From Nageia nagi (taxonomy: Eukaryota; Pinophyta): a stretch of 64,000 nucleotides of DNA. The position numbers and the translations under genes were made by a program. The stretch is taken from positions 61,876,001 through 61,940,000 of the forward strand of contig JBITNC010000001.1 in NCBI GenBank assembly GCA_050084985.1, read 5' to 3'. The notes under the pieces were generated by a model, which saw only the letters and a list, made by a program, of their open reading frames with translations, searched no databases and was not told the origin of the DNA. Each line of letters opens with the position of its first letter. Position 1 is the stretch's first letter. Shown one piece after another: positions 34,260 through 44,506 of this stretch.

Positions 34260-34290
34260 GGGTGTGATCTCGCTGAGAAAGTTGAAGAAG

Positions 34291-37200
34291 ATGCCACCTA
34301 GGAGAGGAGGCAGAGCACCTAGAGGTGCCTATACTCAAATGAGTAGGCAGATCGAGGATCTGCAAGCCCAAGTAACGCGACTAACTGGTGCAATTGAGCG
34401 CATGGCAGAGAGAAATATGAATACCCATCCAGATCCAAGATTTGATGGTGAAAGTACAACTGATGAAGTTGGATCTGAGGTTCAGACGGATGCAGAACAA
34501 GAAGACCTAATGGGATATGGTCAACGTTTTGAGAATCGGTTGATACGGGCTCTAGAAGGGCTTCAAAGAAATAGTGCAGGGATCAAAATTGAGATTCCTG
34601 AGTATGCTGGTGGATTAAAACCAGAGGAGTTGATCGATTGGATCAATAGCCTAGAAAAATATTTTGAATGGAGTAACCTTGCTGAAGAAAAGAAGGTAAA
34701 GCTTGCATGCACGAAGTTGAAGGGACATGCATTAATTTGGTGGGATCACCTACAGAATACACGGCAAAGGGATGGCAAGGATAAGATCAGAGATTGGGCT
34801 AAAATGAAGAAGAAGCTAAAAGGGAAATTTGTACCTGTAGACTACTCCCAGACCTTATTTCGCCAATTCCAAAATTTGCGACAAAAGGAACGAAGCATTG
34901 AGGACTACACCAATGACTTCTATAAGCTTTCCATTCGAATAGAACCAAATGAAACAGAGGAGCAAAAGGCTGCAAGATATGTAAATGGTCTGAACTTTGT
35001 TATTCAAGATGAAATTAACATGCATTGCACTCCTACTGTGGAGGATGCATATCAAATAGCCCTCAAGGCTGAGGAAAAATTGAGAAGGACCAATCGAGGA
35101 GGAAAGAAGGGACTCACACCTTCGAATCGGGGACGAGGAGGATCTAATTTCTCCAAGGGAGAATCCTCCGTACCCACTAAACAAGAAGAGGTAAACCAAA
35201 GTCAGAGAGGAAGAGGTAATGGAGGGGGTCGATCTACTACTGGCACACGGAAACCATTCATATGTTATAGATGTCATGAAGAAGGTCACAAGGCATCTGA
35301 ATGTCCCACATATGATGCTGAAGAGAGGGGAAATGCTAGGGTTGCTCTAGTTGAAGAAGAAGAAGAAGAGGAGGTTGAAACAGAAGTTTCTGCAGATATG
35401 GGGGAGAACCTGATGATAAGAAGAAACCTGATTGTTCCAAGGGAGGAGAACATGCAAGCTAAGGATAGTAGTAATTGTTGGTTACGTACCAATATATTTC
35501 GTACAAGATGCACAACAGGAGGAAAGGTATGTAACATAGTAATTGATGGTGGTAGTTGTGAAAATATGGTTTCTACTGTAATGGTTGATAAGTTGAAACT
35601 CAAATGTCAAAAACACCCATGTCCATATCGTGTTTCATGGATCAAGAAGGGAAATGAGGTAACTATTGATAAGAGGTGTCTAGTAAATTTTTCCATTGGG
35701 GATACTTATAAAGATGAGGTATGGTGTGATGTAATTCCCATGGATGCATGTCATATATTATTGGGGAGACCATGGCAGTTTGACAGGAAGACTCATCATG
35801 ATGGAAGTAAGAACACTTACACCTTCTGGAAAGATGGTGTAAAGGTGGTTCTTTTACCCCTTAAGGAAGAAGCCCAAGGACACAGCCTTTTGACTGCAAA
35901 AAGATTTCTCACAGAAGCACGTGAAGTTGGTTGGTGTTATGCATTAACTGCCCAAAAGGCAGAAACAAAGGAGATCCTCATACCACCTATAGTGAAGAAG
36001 TTGCTAAAGGAATATGCAGATGTCCTACCAGAAGAATTGCCAAATGGACTACCACCAAAGAGGGATATACAACACCATATTGATTTAATCCCAGGATCAT
36101 CTCTTCCCAATCAAGCAGCCTATCGGTTGAGCCCAACACAAAATGCTGAAATGAATAAACAAGTAACAGAATTGATACAGAAGGGATTGGTTAGGGAGAG
36201 CATGAGTCCTTGTGCAACTCCTGCGCTTTTGACTCCCAAGAAGGATGGCTCATGGCGGATGTGTGTTGATAGCAGGGCCATAAACAAGATCACCATAAGA
36301 TATAGATTTCCGATGCCAAGGATTGATGATATGATGGATGCTTTAGCTGGATCTAATTACTTTAGTAAGATTGACCTGAGGAGTGGTTATTACCAGATTC
36401 GGATTCGAGAGGGTGATGAATGGAAGACAGCTTTTAAGACTCGAGATGGATTATACGAATGGATGGTGATGCCATTTGGGTTGTCCAATGCCCCAAGTGC
36501 CTTCATGAGGTTGATGAATAGAGTGCTACGCGAATACAGTGGTAAGTTTCTAGTGGTTTACTTTGATGATATTTTGATTTTTATTAAGACTGCAGATGAT
36601 CACATGCTTCACTTACGACTGGTGTTAGAATTGTTAAGGAAGGAGAAATTGTATGCCAATCTTAAGAAGTGTAGCTTCCTTCAAGAGAGCTTAGTATTTT
36701 TGGGGTTTGTAGTTTCAAGAGATGGCCTCAAAATGGATGAAGAAAAGGTGAGGACAATCATTGAGTGGCCTGTCCCAAGAAATGTAACAGAGGTACGAAG
36801 TTTCCATGGATTAGCAACTTTCTATAGGAAATTCATTAGGAATTTTAGTAGCATTGCTGCCCCCATCACAGAATGCACGAAGGGGAGGGAATTCATATGG
36901 ACAGAGGAAGCAACAAAGAGTTTTGAGCTTTTGAAAAGGAAGGTAACAACAGCACCTGTCTTAGTGTTACCAAATTTTGACAAACTATTTGAGGTTGATT
37001 GTGATGCCTCGCATATTGGGATTGGAGCTGTGTTGAGCCAAGAAGGAAGACCGGTAGCATTCTTCAGTGAGAAATTGAATGAGGTAAGGAAGAACTACTC
37101 CACTTATGATGTTGAATTTTATGCTATTGTACAAGCACTAAGATATTGGCGTCATTATCTGCTGTCCAAGGAGTTTGTACTTTTTACTGACCATGAAGCG

Positions 37201-38994
37201 TTACGGTATGTCAATTCCCAAAAGAAAGTGGATAAAAGGCATGCAAAGTGGGTATCATTTTTGCAAGAGTATGAATTCACTTTGAAGCATAAATCAGGAA
37301 AACAGAATAAGGTGGCTGATGCACTGAGTAGGAAATCCTTATTTCTGACAACCATGGAAAATGTCGTGGTTGGATTTGAGGGTATCAAAGACATGTATGA
37401 AGATGATGCTGATTTTGGACCGATGATGCAACAGTTTAAGAATCCAACCTTTGGTCAGAGTGGTAACAATCTTTCAGAATACCTTATACAGGATGGTTAC
37501 TTATTTAGAGGCACACAATTATGTATTCCAATTGGTTCCATGAGGGAGAATATTTTGAGGGAGCTTCATAGTGGAGGTTTGGCAGGACACTTTGGGATAG
37601 ATAAGACATTGGTGCTTGTTGCGGAAAAGTACTATTGGCCAAAGCTAAGGCGAGATGTGATCAGATTTGTCAATCGATGCAGGATATGTCAAATGGCAAA
37701 GGGCCATGCCCAAAATACTGGCTTGTATATGCCCTTACCTATTCCGACAGGAGCATGGGTCGACTTAAGCATAGACTTTGTGTTGGGATTACCACGTACT
37801 CAACGAGGTAAGGACTCCATCTTTGTTGTTGTTGATAGGTTCTCTAAGATGGCCCATTTCATTACATGTCAGAAGACAGAGGATGCCACTAGTGTCGCAG
37901 TTCTATTTTTTGATGAAATTGTTAGGTTGCATGGTGTTCCAAAATCCATTACCTCAGATCGAGATGTCAAATTCTTGAGCCATTTCTGGAGAACATTATG
38001 GAAAAAGTTGGGTACGCAATTACAGTTCAGCAGTGCTTATCATCCACAAACTGATGGCCAGACCGAGGTTGTGAATCGTAGCTTGGGCAATTTGTTAAGG
38101 TGTATAGTTGGTGCAAAACCAAAGCAGTGGGATAGAGCATTAGCACAATCAGAATTTGCATATAATAGTTCAGTGAATCGCTCAACAGGGAAATCACCTT
38201 TCCAAATTGTTTATGGCCAAAATCCCAAGGGTGTCCTTGACTTAGTTGAATTACCAATCACCGACAATATCAGTGATAATGCAGAGGCATTTGCAGAGCA
38301 CATACACCAACTACAGGAGGAGGTTCGGGCACAATTGCAAGAGAATAATAGTAAGTATAAAGCAGCAGCAGATGCACATAGGAGAGAAAAGATCTTTCAG
38401 GAGGGCGACTTAGTGATGGTCCACCTTCGTAAGGAGAGGTTTCCCAAGGGCACCTATAATAAGTTGAAGCTAAAGAAGATTGGTCCATGTAGGATTCTGG
38501 AGAAAAGGAACAACAATGCATATAAGGTGGGATTGCCAGATAATTTAGATATTTCTCCTATTTTCAATGTTTCTGATTTATATGCTTTCCATGGTGATGA
38601 TGAAGATGTTCAGGCTACAACTCCGATACAATGGGAGCAACAAGTTCCTAAGAAAAAGAAGGAGCGTATTACACAGATTCTTGATCAGACAGTGTTCAAC
38701 ACTCGACATGGGAGCTATACCAAGTACCTGGTACAATGGGAAGGGCTATCACCAGCAGATAATACATGGGTTTCCGAGGGGGAAGTAAAGCGGATTGCTA
38801 ATGATAAACTTCAGGAATTTCAGCAGCAGAACTCGCAGGAGCAGAGTTCCTTTCAACCAGAGGAGAATGATGCATGCGTTGTCGGGGCCGTAACTTTTGA
38901 TCCGGAGGTCGTTTTGCTTCGAAATTTAAACTGTGGCTTCATGACGAAATTCCAGTTATGGCAGTTCGCTAGAATTGCCATACCCAAAAAATGA
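34291..38994 (+). CDS. Gag-pol polyprotein of array unit 1, full length (1567 aa)
   Basis: I chose the ATG at 34291 (MPPRRGGRAPRG); the frame is also open a little upstream. Residues about 15-45 look like a coiled coil and about 105-225 are the gag domain (IWWDHLQ near 148). The CCHC knuckle CYRCHEEGHKASEC is near 325, and the protease has VIDGGSCENM near 417 (D-G-G in place of D-S/T-G). RT spans about 605-780 with YFDDILIF near 756. RNase H is about 895-1010 (FEVDCDAS...ADALSR). The integrase zinc finger is near 1090-1135, and its core D/D/E falls in SIDF, TSDRD and GQTEV (about 1158-1260). A chromodomain ([16 protein letters not shown]) is near 1478. The stop TGA lies 127 bases inside LTR2. 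Unit-specific changes include A for T before RT motif B and I for S after YFDDILIF. All domains are present. Confidence 0.95.
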   Translation: MPPRRGGRAPRGAYTQMSRQIEDLQAQVTRLTGAIERMAERNMNTHPDPRFDGESTTDEVGSEVQTDAEQEDLMGYGQRFENRLIRALEGLQRNSAGIKIEIPEYAGGLKPEELIDWINSLEKYFEWSNLAEEKKVKLACTKLKGHALIWWDHLQNTRQRDGKDKIRDWAKMKKKLKGKFVPVDYSQTLFRQFQNLRQKERSIEDYTNDFYKLSIRIEPNETEEQKAARYVNGLNFVIQDEINMHCTPTVEDAYQIALKAEEKLRRTNRGGKKGLTPSNRGRGGSNFSKGESSVPTKQEEVNQSQRGRGNGGGRSTTGTRKPFICYRCHEEGHKASECPTYDAEERGNARVALVEEEEEEEVETEVSADMGENLMIRRNLIVPREENMQAKDSSNCWLRTNIFRTRCTTGGKVCNIVIDGGSCENMVSTVMVDKLKLKCQKHPCPYRVSWIKKGNEVTIDKRCLVNFSIGDTYKDEVWCDVIPMDACHILLGRPWQFDRKTHHDGSKNTYTFWKDGVKVVLLPLKEEAQGHSLLTAKRFLTEAREVGWCYALTAQKAETKEILIPPIVKKLLKEYADVLPEELPNGLPPKRDIQHHIDLIPGSSLPNQAAYRLSPTQNAEMNKQVTELIQKGLVRESMSPCATPALLTPKKDGSWRMCVDSRAINKITIRYRFPMPRIDDMMDALAGSNYFSKIDLRSGYYQIRIREGDEWKTAFKTRDGLYEWMVMPFGLSNAPSAFMRLMNRVLREYSGKFLVVYFDDILIFIKTADDHMLHLRLVLELLRKEKLYANLKKCSFLQESLVFLGFVVSRDGLKMDEEKVRTIIEWPVPRNVTEVRSFHGLATFYRKFIRNFSSIAAPITECTKGREFIWTEEATKSFELLKRKVTTAPVLVLPNFDKLFEVDCDASHIGIGAVLSQEGRPVAFFSEKLNEVRKNYSTYDVEFYAIVQALRYWRHYLLSKEFVLFTDHEALRYVNSQKKVDKRHAKWVSFLQEYEFTLKHKSGKQNKVADALSRKSLFLTTMENVVVGFEGIKDMYEDDADFGPMMQQFKNPTFGQSGNNLSEYLIQDGYLFRGTQLCIPIGSMRENILRELHSGGLAGHFGIDKTLVLVAEKYYWPKLRRDVIRFVNRCRICQMAKGHAQNTGLYMPLPIPTGAWVDLSIDFVLGLPRTQRGKDSIFVVVDRFSKMAHFITCQKTEDATSVAVLFFDEIVRLHGVPKSITSDRDVKFLSHFWRTLWKKLGTQLQFSSAYHPQTDGQTEVVNRSLGNLLRCIVGAKPKQWDRALAQSEFAYNSSVNRSTGKSPFQIVYGQNPKGVLDLVELPITDNISDNAEAFAEHIHQLQEEVRAQLQENNSKYKAAADAHRREKIFQEGDLVMVHLRKERFPKGTYNKLKLKKIGPCRILEKRNNNAYKVGLPDNLDISPIFNVSDLYAFHGDDEDVQATTPIQWEQQVPKKKKERITQILDQTVFNTRHGSYTKYLVQWEGLSPADNTWVSEGEVKRIANDKLQEFQQQNSQEQSSFQPEENDACVVGAVTFDPEVVLLRNLNCGFMTKFQLWQFARIAIPKK

Positions 38995-39353
38995 TATTTT
39001 TAAGGCCTGATTCATTCGTCTAAGGCCTGAAAAATAGGCTTTTTAAGAGCACTCCTGATTTTTAGGCTTTTTTTGCATGTTGTGCCTTTAGTAACTCTTA
39101 TTTTTCTTCTAGTTAAGGGTGGATATTTTAGATACTGCTTAATTAGTGTAAGAGGGATGCGCATGCAAATTTTGGGCGCAATCTGACTCATTTTGGTTTT
39201 TTGTTTTTTTTGTGGCTATTTAAAGGGCATTGTATTCTCTTGGAGAGTATGTGGATTCAGGAATAAGAAGAGTATTTTTGGTCTGGATTTCTTCTGTATG
39301 TTCTGTGATTGGATTTCAATTTCTGTTTTCCTGTTATAGCTGAATTCACATCA
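38868..39353 (+). repeat. LTR2 of the array
   Basis: 486 bp. It encodes the last 41 residues of unit 1 gag-pol. It shares CTTCATGACG, GAATTGCC, CTTATTTTTC and GTGATTGG with LTR3 only, whereas LTR1, 4 and 5 have CTTCGTGA, GAACTGCC, CTTGTTTTTC and GTGACTGG. Confidence 0.96.
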
Positions 39354-39398
39354 TTTGGTATCAGAGCGGGTGTGATCTCGCTGGGAAAGTTGAAGAAG

Positions 39399-42300
39399 AT
39401 GCCACCTAGGAGAGGAGGCAGAGCACCTAGAGGTGCCTATACTCAAATGAGTAGGCAGATCGAGGATCTGCAAGCCCAAGTAACGCGACTAACTGGTGCA
39501 ATTGAGCGCATGGCAGAGAGAAATATGAATACCCATCCAGATCCAAGATTTGATGGTGAAAGTACAACTGATGAAGTTGGATCTGAGGTTCAGACGGATG
39601 CAGAACAAGAAGACCTAATGGGAGATGGTCAACGTTTTGAGAATCGGTTGATACGGGCTCTAGAAGGGCTTCAAAGAAATAGTGCAGGGATCAAAATTGA
39701 GATTCCTGAGTATGCTGGTGGATTAAAACCAGAGGAGTTGATCGATTGGATCAATAGCCTAGAAAAATATTTTGAATGGAGTAACCTTGCTGAAGAAAAG
39801 AAGGTAAAGCTTGCATGCACGAAGTTGAAGGGACATGCATTAATTTGGTGGGATCACCTACAGAATACACGGCAAAGGGATGGCAAGGATAAGATCAGAG
39901 ATTGGGCTAAAATGAAGAAGAAGCTAAAAGGGAAATTTGTACCTGTAGACTACTCCCAGACCTTATTTCGCCAATTCCAAAATTTGCGACAAAAGGAACG
40001 AAGCATTGAGGACTACACCAATGACTTCTATAAGCTTTCCATTCGAATAGAACCAAATGAAACAGAGGAGCAAAAGGCTGCAAGATATGTAAATGGTCTG
40101 AACTTTGTTATTCAAGATGAAATTAACATGCATCGCACTCCTACTGTGGAGGATGCATATCAAATAGCCCTCAAGGCTGAGGAAAAATTGAGAAGGACCA
40201 ATCGAGGAGGAAAGAAGGGACTCACACCTTCGAATCGGGGACGAGGAGGATCTAATTTCTCCAAGGGAGAATCCTCCGTACCCACTAAACAAGAAGAGGT
40301 AAACCAAAGTCAGAGAGGAAGAGGTAATGGAGGGGGTCGATCTACTACTGGCACACGGAAACCATTCATATGTTATAGATGTCATGAAGAAGGTCACAAG
40401 GCATCTGAATGTCCCACATATGATGCTGAAGAGAGGGGAAATGCTAGGGTTGCTCTAGTTGAAGAAGAAGAAGAAGAGGAGGTTGAAACAGAAGTTTCTG
40501 CAGATATGGGGGAGAACCTGATGATAAGAAGAAACCTGATTGTTCCAAGGGAGGAGAACATGCAAGCTAAGGATAGTAGTAATTGTTGGTTACGTACCAA
40601 TATATTTCGTACAAGATGCACAACAGGAGGAAAGGTATGTAACATAGTAATTGATGGTGGTAGTTGTGAAAATATGGTTTCTACTGTAATGGTTGATAAG
40701 TTGAAACTCAAATGTCAAAAACACCCGTGTCCATATCGTGTTTCATGGATCAAGAAGGGAAATGAGGTAACTATTGATAAGAGGTGTCTAGTAAATTTTT
40801 CCATTGGGGATACTTATAAAGATGAGGTATGGTGTGATGTAATTCCCATGGATGCATGTCATATATTATTGGGGAGACCATGGCAGTTTGACAGGAAGAC
40901 TCATCATGATGGAAGTAAGAACACTTACACCTTCTGGAAAGATGGTGTAAAGGTGGTTCTTTTACCCCTTAAGGAAGAAGCCCAAGGACACAGCCTTTTG
41001 ACTGCAAAAAGATTTCTCACAGAAGCACGTGAAGTTGGTTGGTGTTATGCATTAACTGCCCAAAAGGCAGAAACAAAGGAGATCCTCATACCACCTATAG
41101 TGAAGAAGTTGCTAAAGGAATATGCAGATGTCCTACCAGAAGAATTGCCAAATGGACTACCACCAAAGAGGGATATACAACACCATATTGATTTAATCCC
41201 AGGATCATCTCTTCCCAATCAAGCAGCCTATCGGTTGAGCCCAACACAAAATGCTGAAATGAATAAACAAGTAACAGAATTGATACAGAAGGGATTGGTT
41301 AGGGAGAGCATGAGTCCTTGTGCAACTCCTGCGCTTTTGACTCCCAAGAAGGATGGCTCATGGCGGATGTGTGTTGATAGCAGGGCCATAAACAAGATCA
41401 CCATAAGATATAGATTTCCGATGCCAAGGATTGATGATATGATGGATGCTTTAGCTGGATCTAATTACTTTAGTAAGATTGACCTGAGGAGTGGTTATTA
41501 CCAGATTCGGATTCGAGAGGGTGATGAATGGAAGACAGCTTTTAAGACTCGAGATGGATTATACGAATGGATGGTGATGCCATTTGGGTTGTCCAATGCC
41601 CCAAGTACCTTCATGAGGTTGATGAATAGAGTGCTACGCGAATACAGTGGTAAGTTTCTAGTGGTTTACTTTGATGATATTTTGATTTTTAGTAAGACTG
41701 CAGATGATCACATGCTTCACTTACGACTGGTGTTAGAATTGTTAAGGAAGGAGAAATTGTATGCCAATCTTAAGAAGTGTAGCTTCCTTCAAGAGAGCTT
41801 AGTATTTTTGGGGTTTGTAGTTTCAAGAGATGGCCTCAAAATGGATGAAGAAAAGGTGAGGACAATCATTGAGTGGCCTGTCCCAAGAAATGTAACAGAG
41901 GTACGAAGTTTCCATGGATTAGCAACTTTCTATAGGAAATTCATTAGGAATTTTAGTAGCATTGCTGCCCCCATCACAGAATGCACGAAGGGGAGGGAAT
42001 TCATATGGACAGAGGAAGCAGCAAAGAGTTTTGAGCTTTTGAAAAGGAAGGTAACAACAGCACCTGTCTTAGTGTTACCAAATTTTGACAAACTATTTGA
42101 GGTTGATTGTGATGCCTCGCATATTGGGATTGGAGCTGTGTTGAGCCAAGAAGGAAGACCGGTAGCATTCTTCAGTGAGAAATTGAATGAGGTAAGGAAG
42201 AACTACTCCACTTATGATGTTGAATTTTATGCTATTGTACAAGCACTAAGATATTGGCGTCATTATCTGCTGTCTAAGGAGTTTGTACTTTTTACTGACC

Positions 42301-44101
42301 ATGAAGCGTTACGGTATGTCAATTCCCAAAAGAAAGTGGATAAAAGGCATGCAAAGTGGGTATCATTTTTGCAAGAGTATGAATTCACTTTGAAGCATAA
42401 ATCAGGAAAACAGAATAAGGTGGCTAATGCACTGAGTAGGAAATCCTTATTTCTGACAACCATGGAAAATGTCGTGGTTGGATTTGAGGGTATCAAAGAC
42501 ATGTATGAAGATGATGCTGATTTTGGACCGATGATGCAACAGTTTAAGAATCCAACCTTTGGTCAGAGTGGTAACATTCTTTCAGAATACCTTATACAGG
42601 ATGGTTACTTATTTAGAGGCACACAATTATGTATTCCAATTGGTTCCATGAGGGAGAATATTTTGAGGGAGCTTCATAGTGGAGGTTTGGCAGGACACTT
42701 TGGGATAGATAAGACATTGGTGCTTGTTGCGGAAAAGTACTATTGGCCAAAGCTAAGGCGAGATGTGATCAGATTTGTCAATCGATGCAGGATATGTCAA
42801 ATGGCAAAGGGCCATGCCCAAAATACTGGCTTGTATATGCCCTTACCTATTCCGACAGGAGCATGGGTCGACTTAAGCATAGACTTTGTGTTGGGATTAC
42901 CACGTACTCAACGAGGTAAGGACTCCATCTTTGTTGTTGTTGATAGGTTCTCTAAGATGGCCCATTTCATTGCATGTCAGAAGACAGAGGATGCCACTAG
43001 TGTCGCAGTTCTATTTTTTGATGAAATTGTTAGGTTGCATGGTGTTCCAAAATCCATTACCTCAGATCGAGATGTCAAATTCTTGAGCCATTTCTGGAGA
43101 ACATTATGGAAAAAGTTGGGTACGCAATTACAGTTCAGCAGTGCTTATCATCCACAAACTGATGGCCAGACCGAGGTTGTGAATCGTAGCTTGGGCAATT
43201 TGTTAAGGTGTATAGTTGGTGCAAAACCAAAGCAGTGGGATAGAGCATTAGCACAATCAGAATTTGCATATAATAGTTCAGTGAATCGCTCAACAGGGAA
43301 ATCACCTTTCCAAATTGTTTATGGCCAAAATCCCAAGGGTGTCCTTGACTTAGTTGAATTACCAATCACCGACAATATCAGTGATAATGCAGAGGCATTT
43401 GCAGAGCACATACACCAACTACAGGAGGGGTTCGGGCACAATTGCAAGAGAATAATAGTAAGTATAAAGCAGCAGCAGATGCACATAGGAGAGAAAAGAT
43501 CTTTCAGGAGGGCGACTTAGTGATGGTCCACCTTCGTAAGGAGAGGTTTCCCAAGGGCACCTATAATAAGTTGAAGCTAAAGAAGATTGGTCCATGTAGG
43601 ATTCTGGAGAAAAGGAACAACAATGCATATAAGGTGGGATTGCCAGATAATTTAGATATTTCTCCTATTTTCAATGTTTCTGATTTATATGCTTTCCATG
43701 GTGATGATGAAGATGTTCAGGCTACAACTCCGATACAATGGGAGCAACAAGTTCCTAAGAAAAAGAAGGAGCGTATTACACAGATTCTTGATCAGACAGT
43801 GTTCAACACTCGACATGGGAGCTATACCAAGTACCTGGTACAATGGGAAGGGCTATCACCAGCAGATAATACATGGGTTTCCGAGGGGGAAGTAAAGCGG
43901 ATTGCTAATGATAAACTTCAGGAATTTCAGCAGCAGAACTCGCAGGAGCAGAGTTCCTTTCAACCAGAGGAGAATGATGCATGCGTTGTCGGGGCCGTAA
44001 CTTTTGATCCGGAGGTCGTTTTGCTTCGAAATTTAAACTGTGGCTTCATGACGAAATTCCAGTTATGGCAGTTCGCTAGAATTGCCATACCCAAAAAATG
44101 A
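39399..44101 (+). pseudogene. Gag-pol of array unit 2, frameshifted near the integrase end
   Basis: Identical in layout to unit 1 and open from the ATG at 39399 through gag, knuckle, protease, RT, RNase H and the integrase catalytic core. A 1-bp deletion at about 43425-43430 (GGAGGGGTTC against GGAGGAGGTTC) shifts the frame; the shifted frame stops at 43520. The original frame is open again from 43442 to the stop at 44101, covering the integrase C-terminal domain and chromodomain. The product would lack its chromodomain. Another private change is N for D in the RNase H end (KVANALSR), outside the catalytic residues. Confidence 0.95.
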
Positions 44102-44461
44102 TATTTTTAAGGCCTGATTCATTCGTCTAAGGCCTGAAAAATAGGCTTTTTAAGAGCACTCCTGATTTTTAGGCTTTTTTTGCATGTTGTGCCTTTAGTA
44201 ACTCTTATTTTTCTTCTAGTTAAGGGTGGATATTTTAGATACTGCTTAATTAGTGTAAGAGGGATGCGCATGCAAATTTTGGGCGCAATCTGACTCATTT
44301 TGGTTTTTTGTTTTTTTTTGTGGCTATTTAAAGGGCATTGTATTCTCTTGGAGAGTATGTGGATTCAGGAATAAGAAGAGTATTTTTGGTCTGGATTTCT
44401 TCTGTATGTTCTGTGATTGGATTTCAATTTCTGTTTTCCTGTTATAGCTGAATTCACATCA
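43975..44461 (+). repeat. LTR3 of the array
   Basis: 487 bp; apart from one extra T in the T-run (44310-44320) it is identical by eye to LTR2. This pair is the closest in the array. Confidence 0.96.
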
Positions 44462-44506
44462 TTTGGTATCAGAGCGGGTGTGATCTCGCTGGGAAAGTTG
44501 AAGAAG

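Noticed and set aside
34264-34290. Upstream non-ATG starts of the unit gag-pol frames (in the LTR or leader)
   Set aside because: These openings depend on GTG or TTG and on unit-specific bases; the conserved ATG of MPPRRGG is the credible start in all four units.
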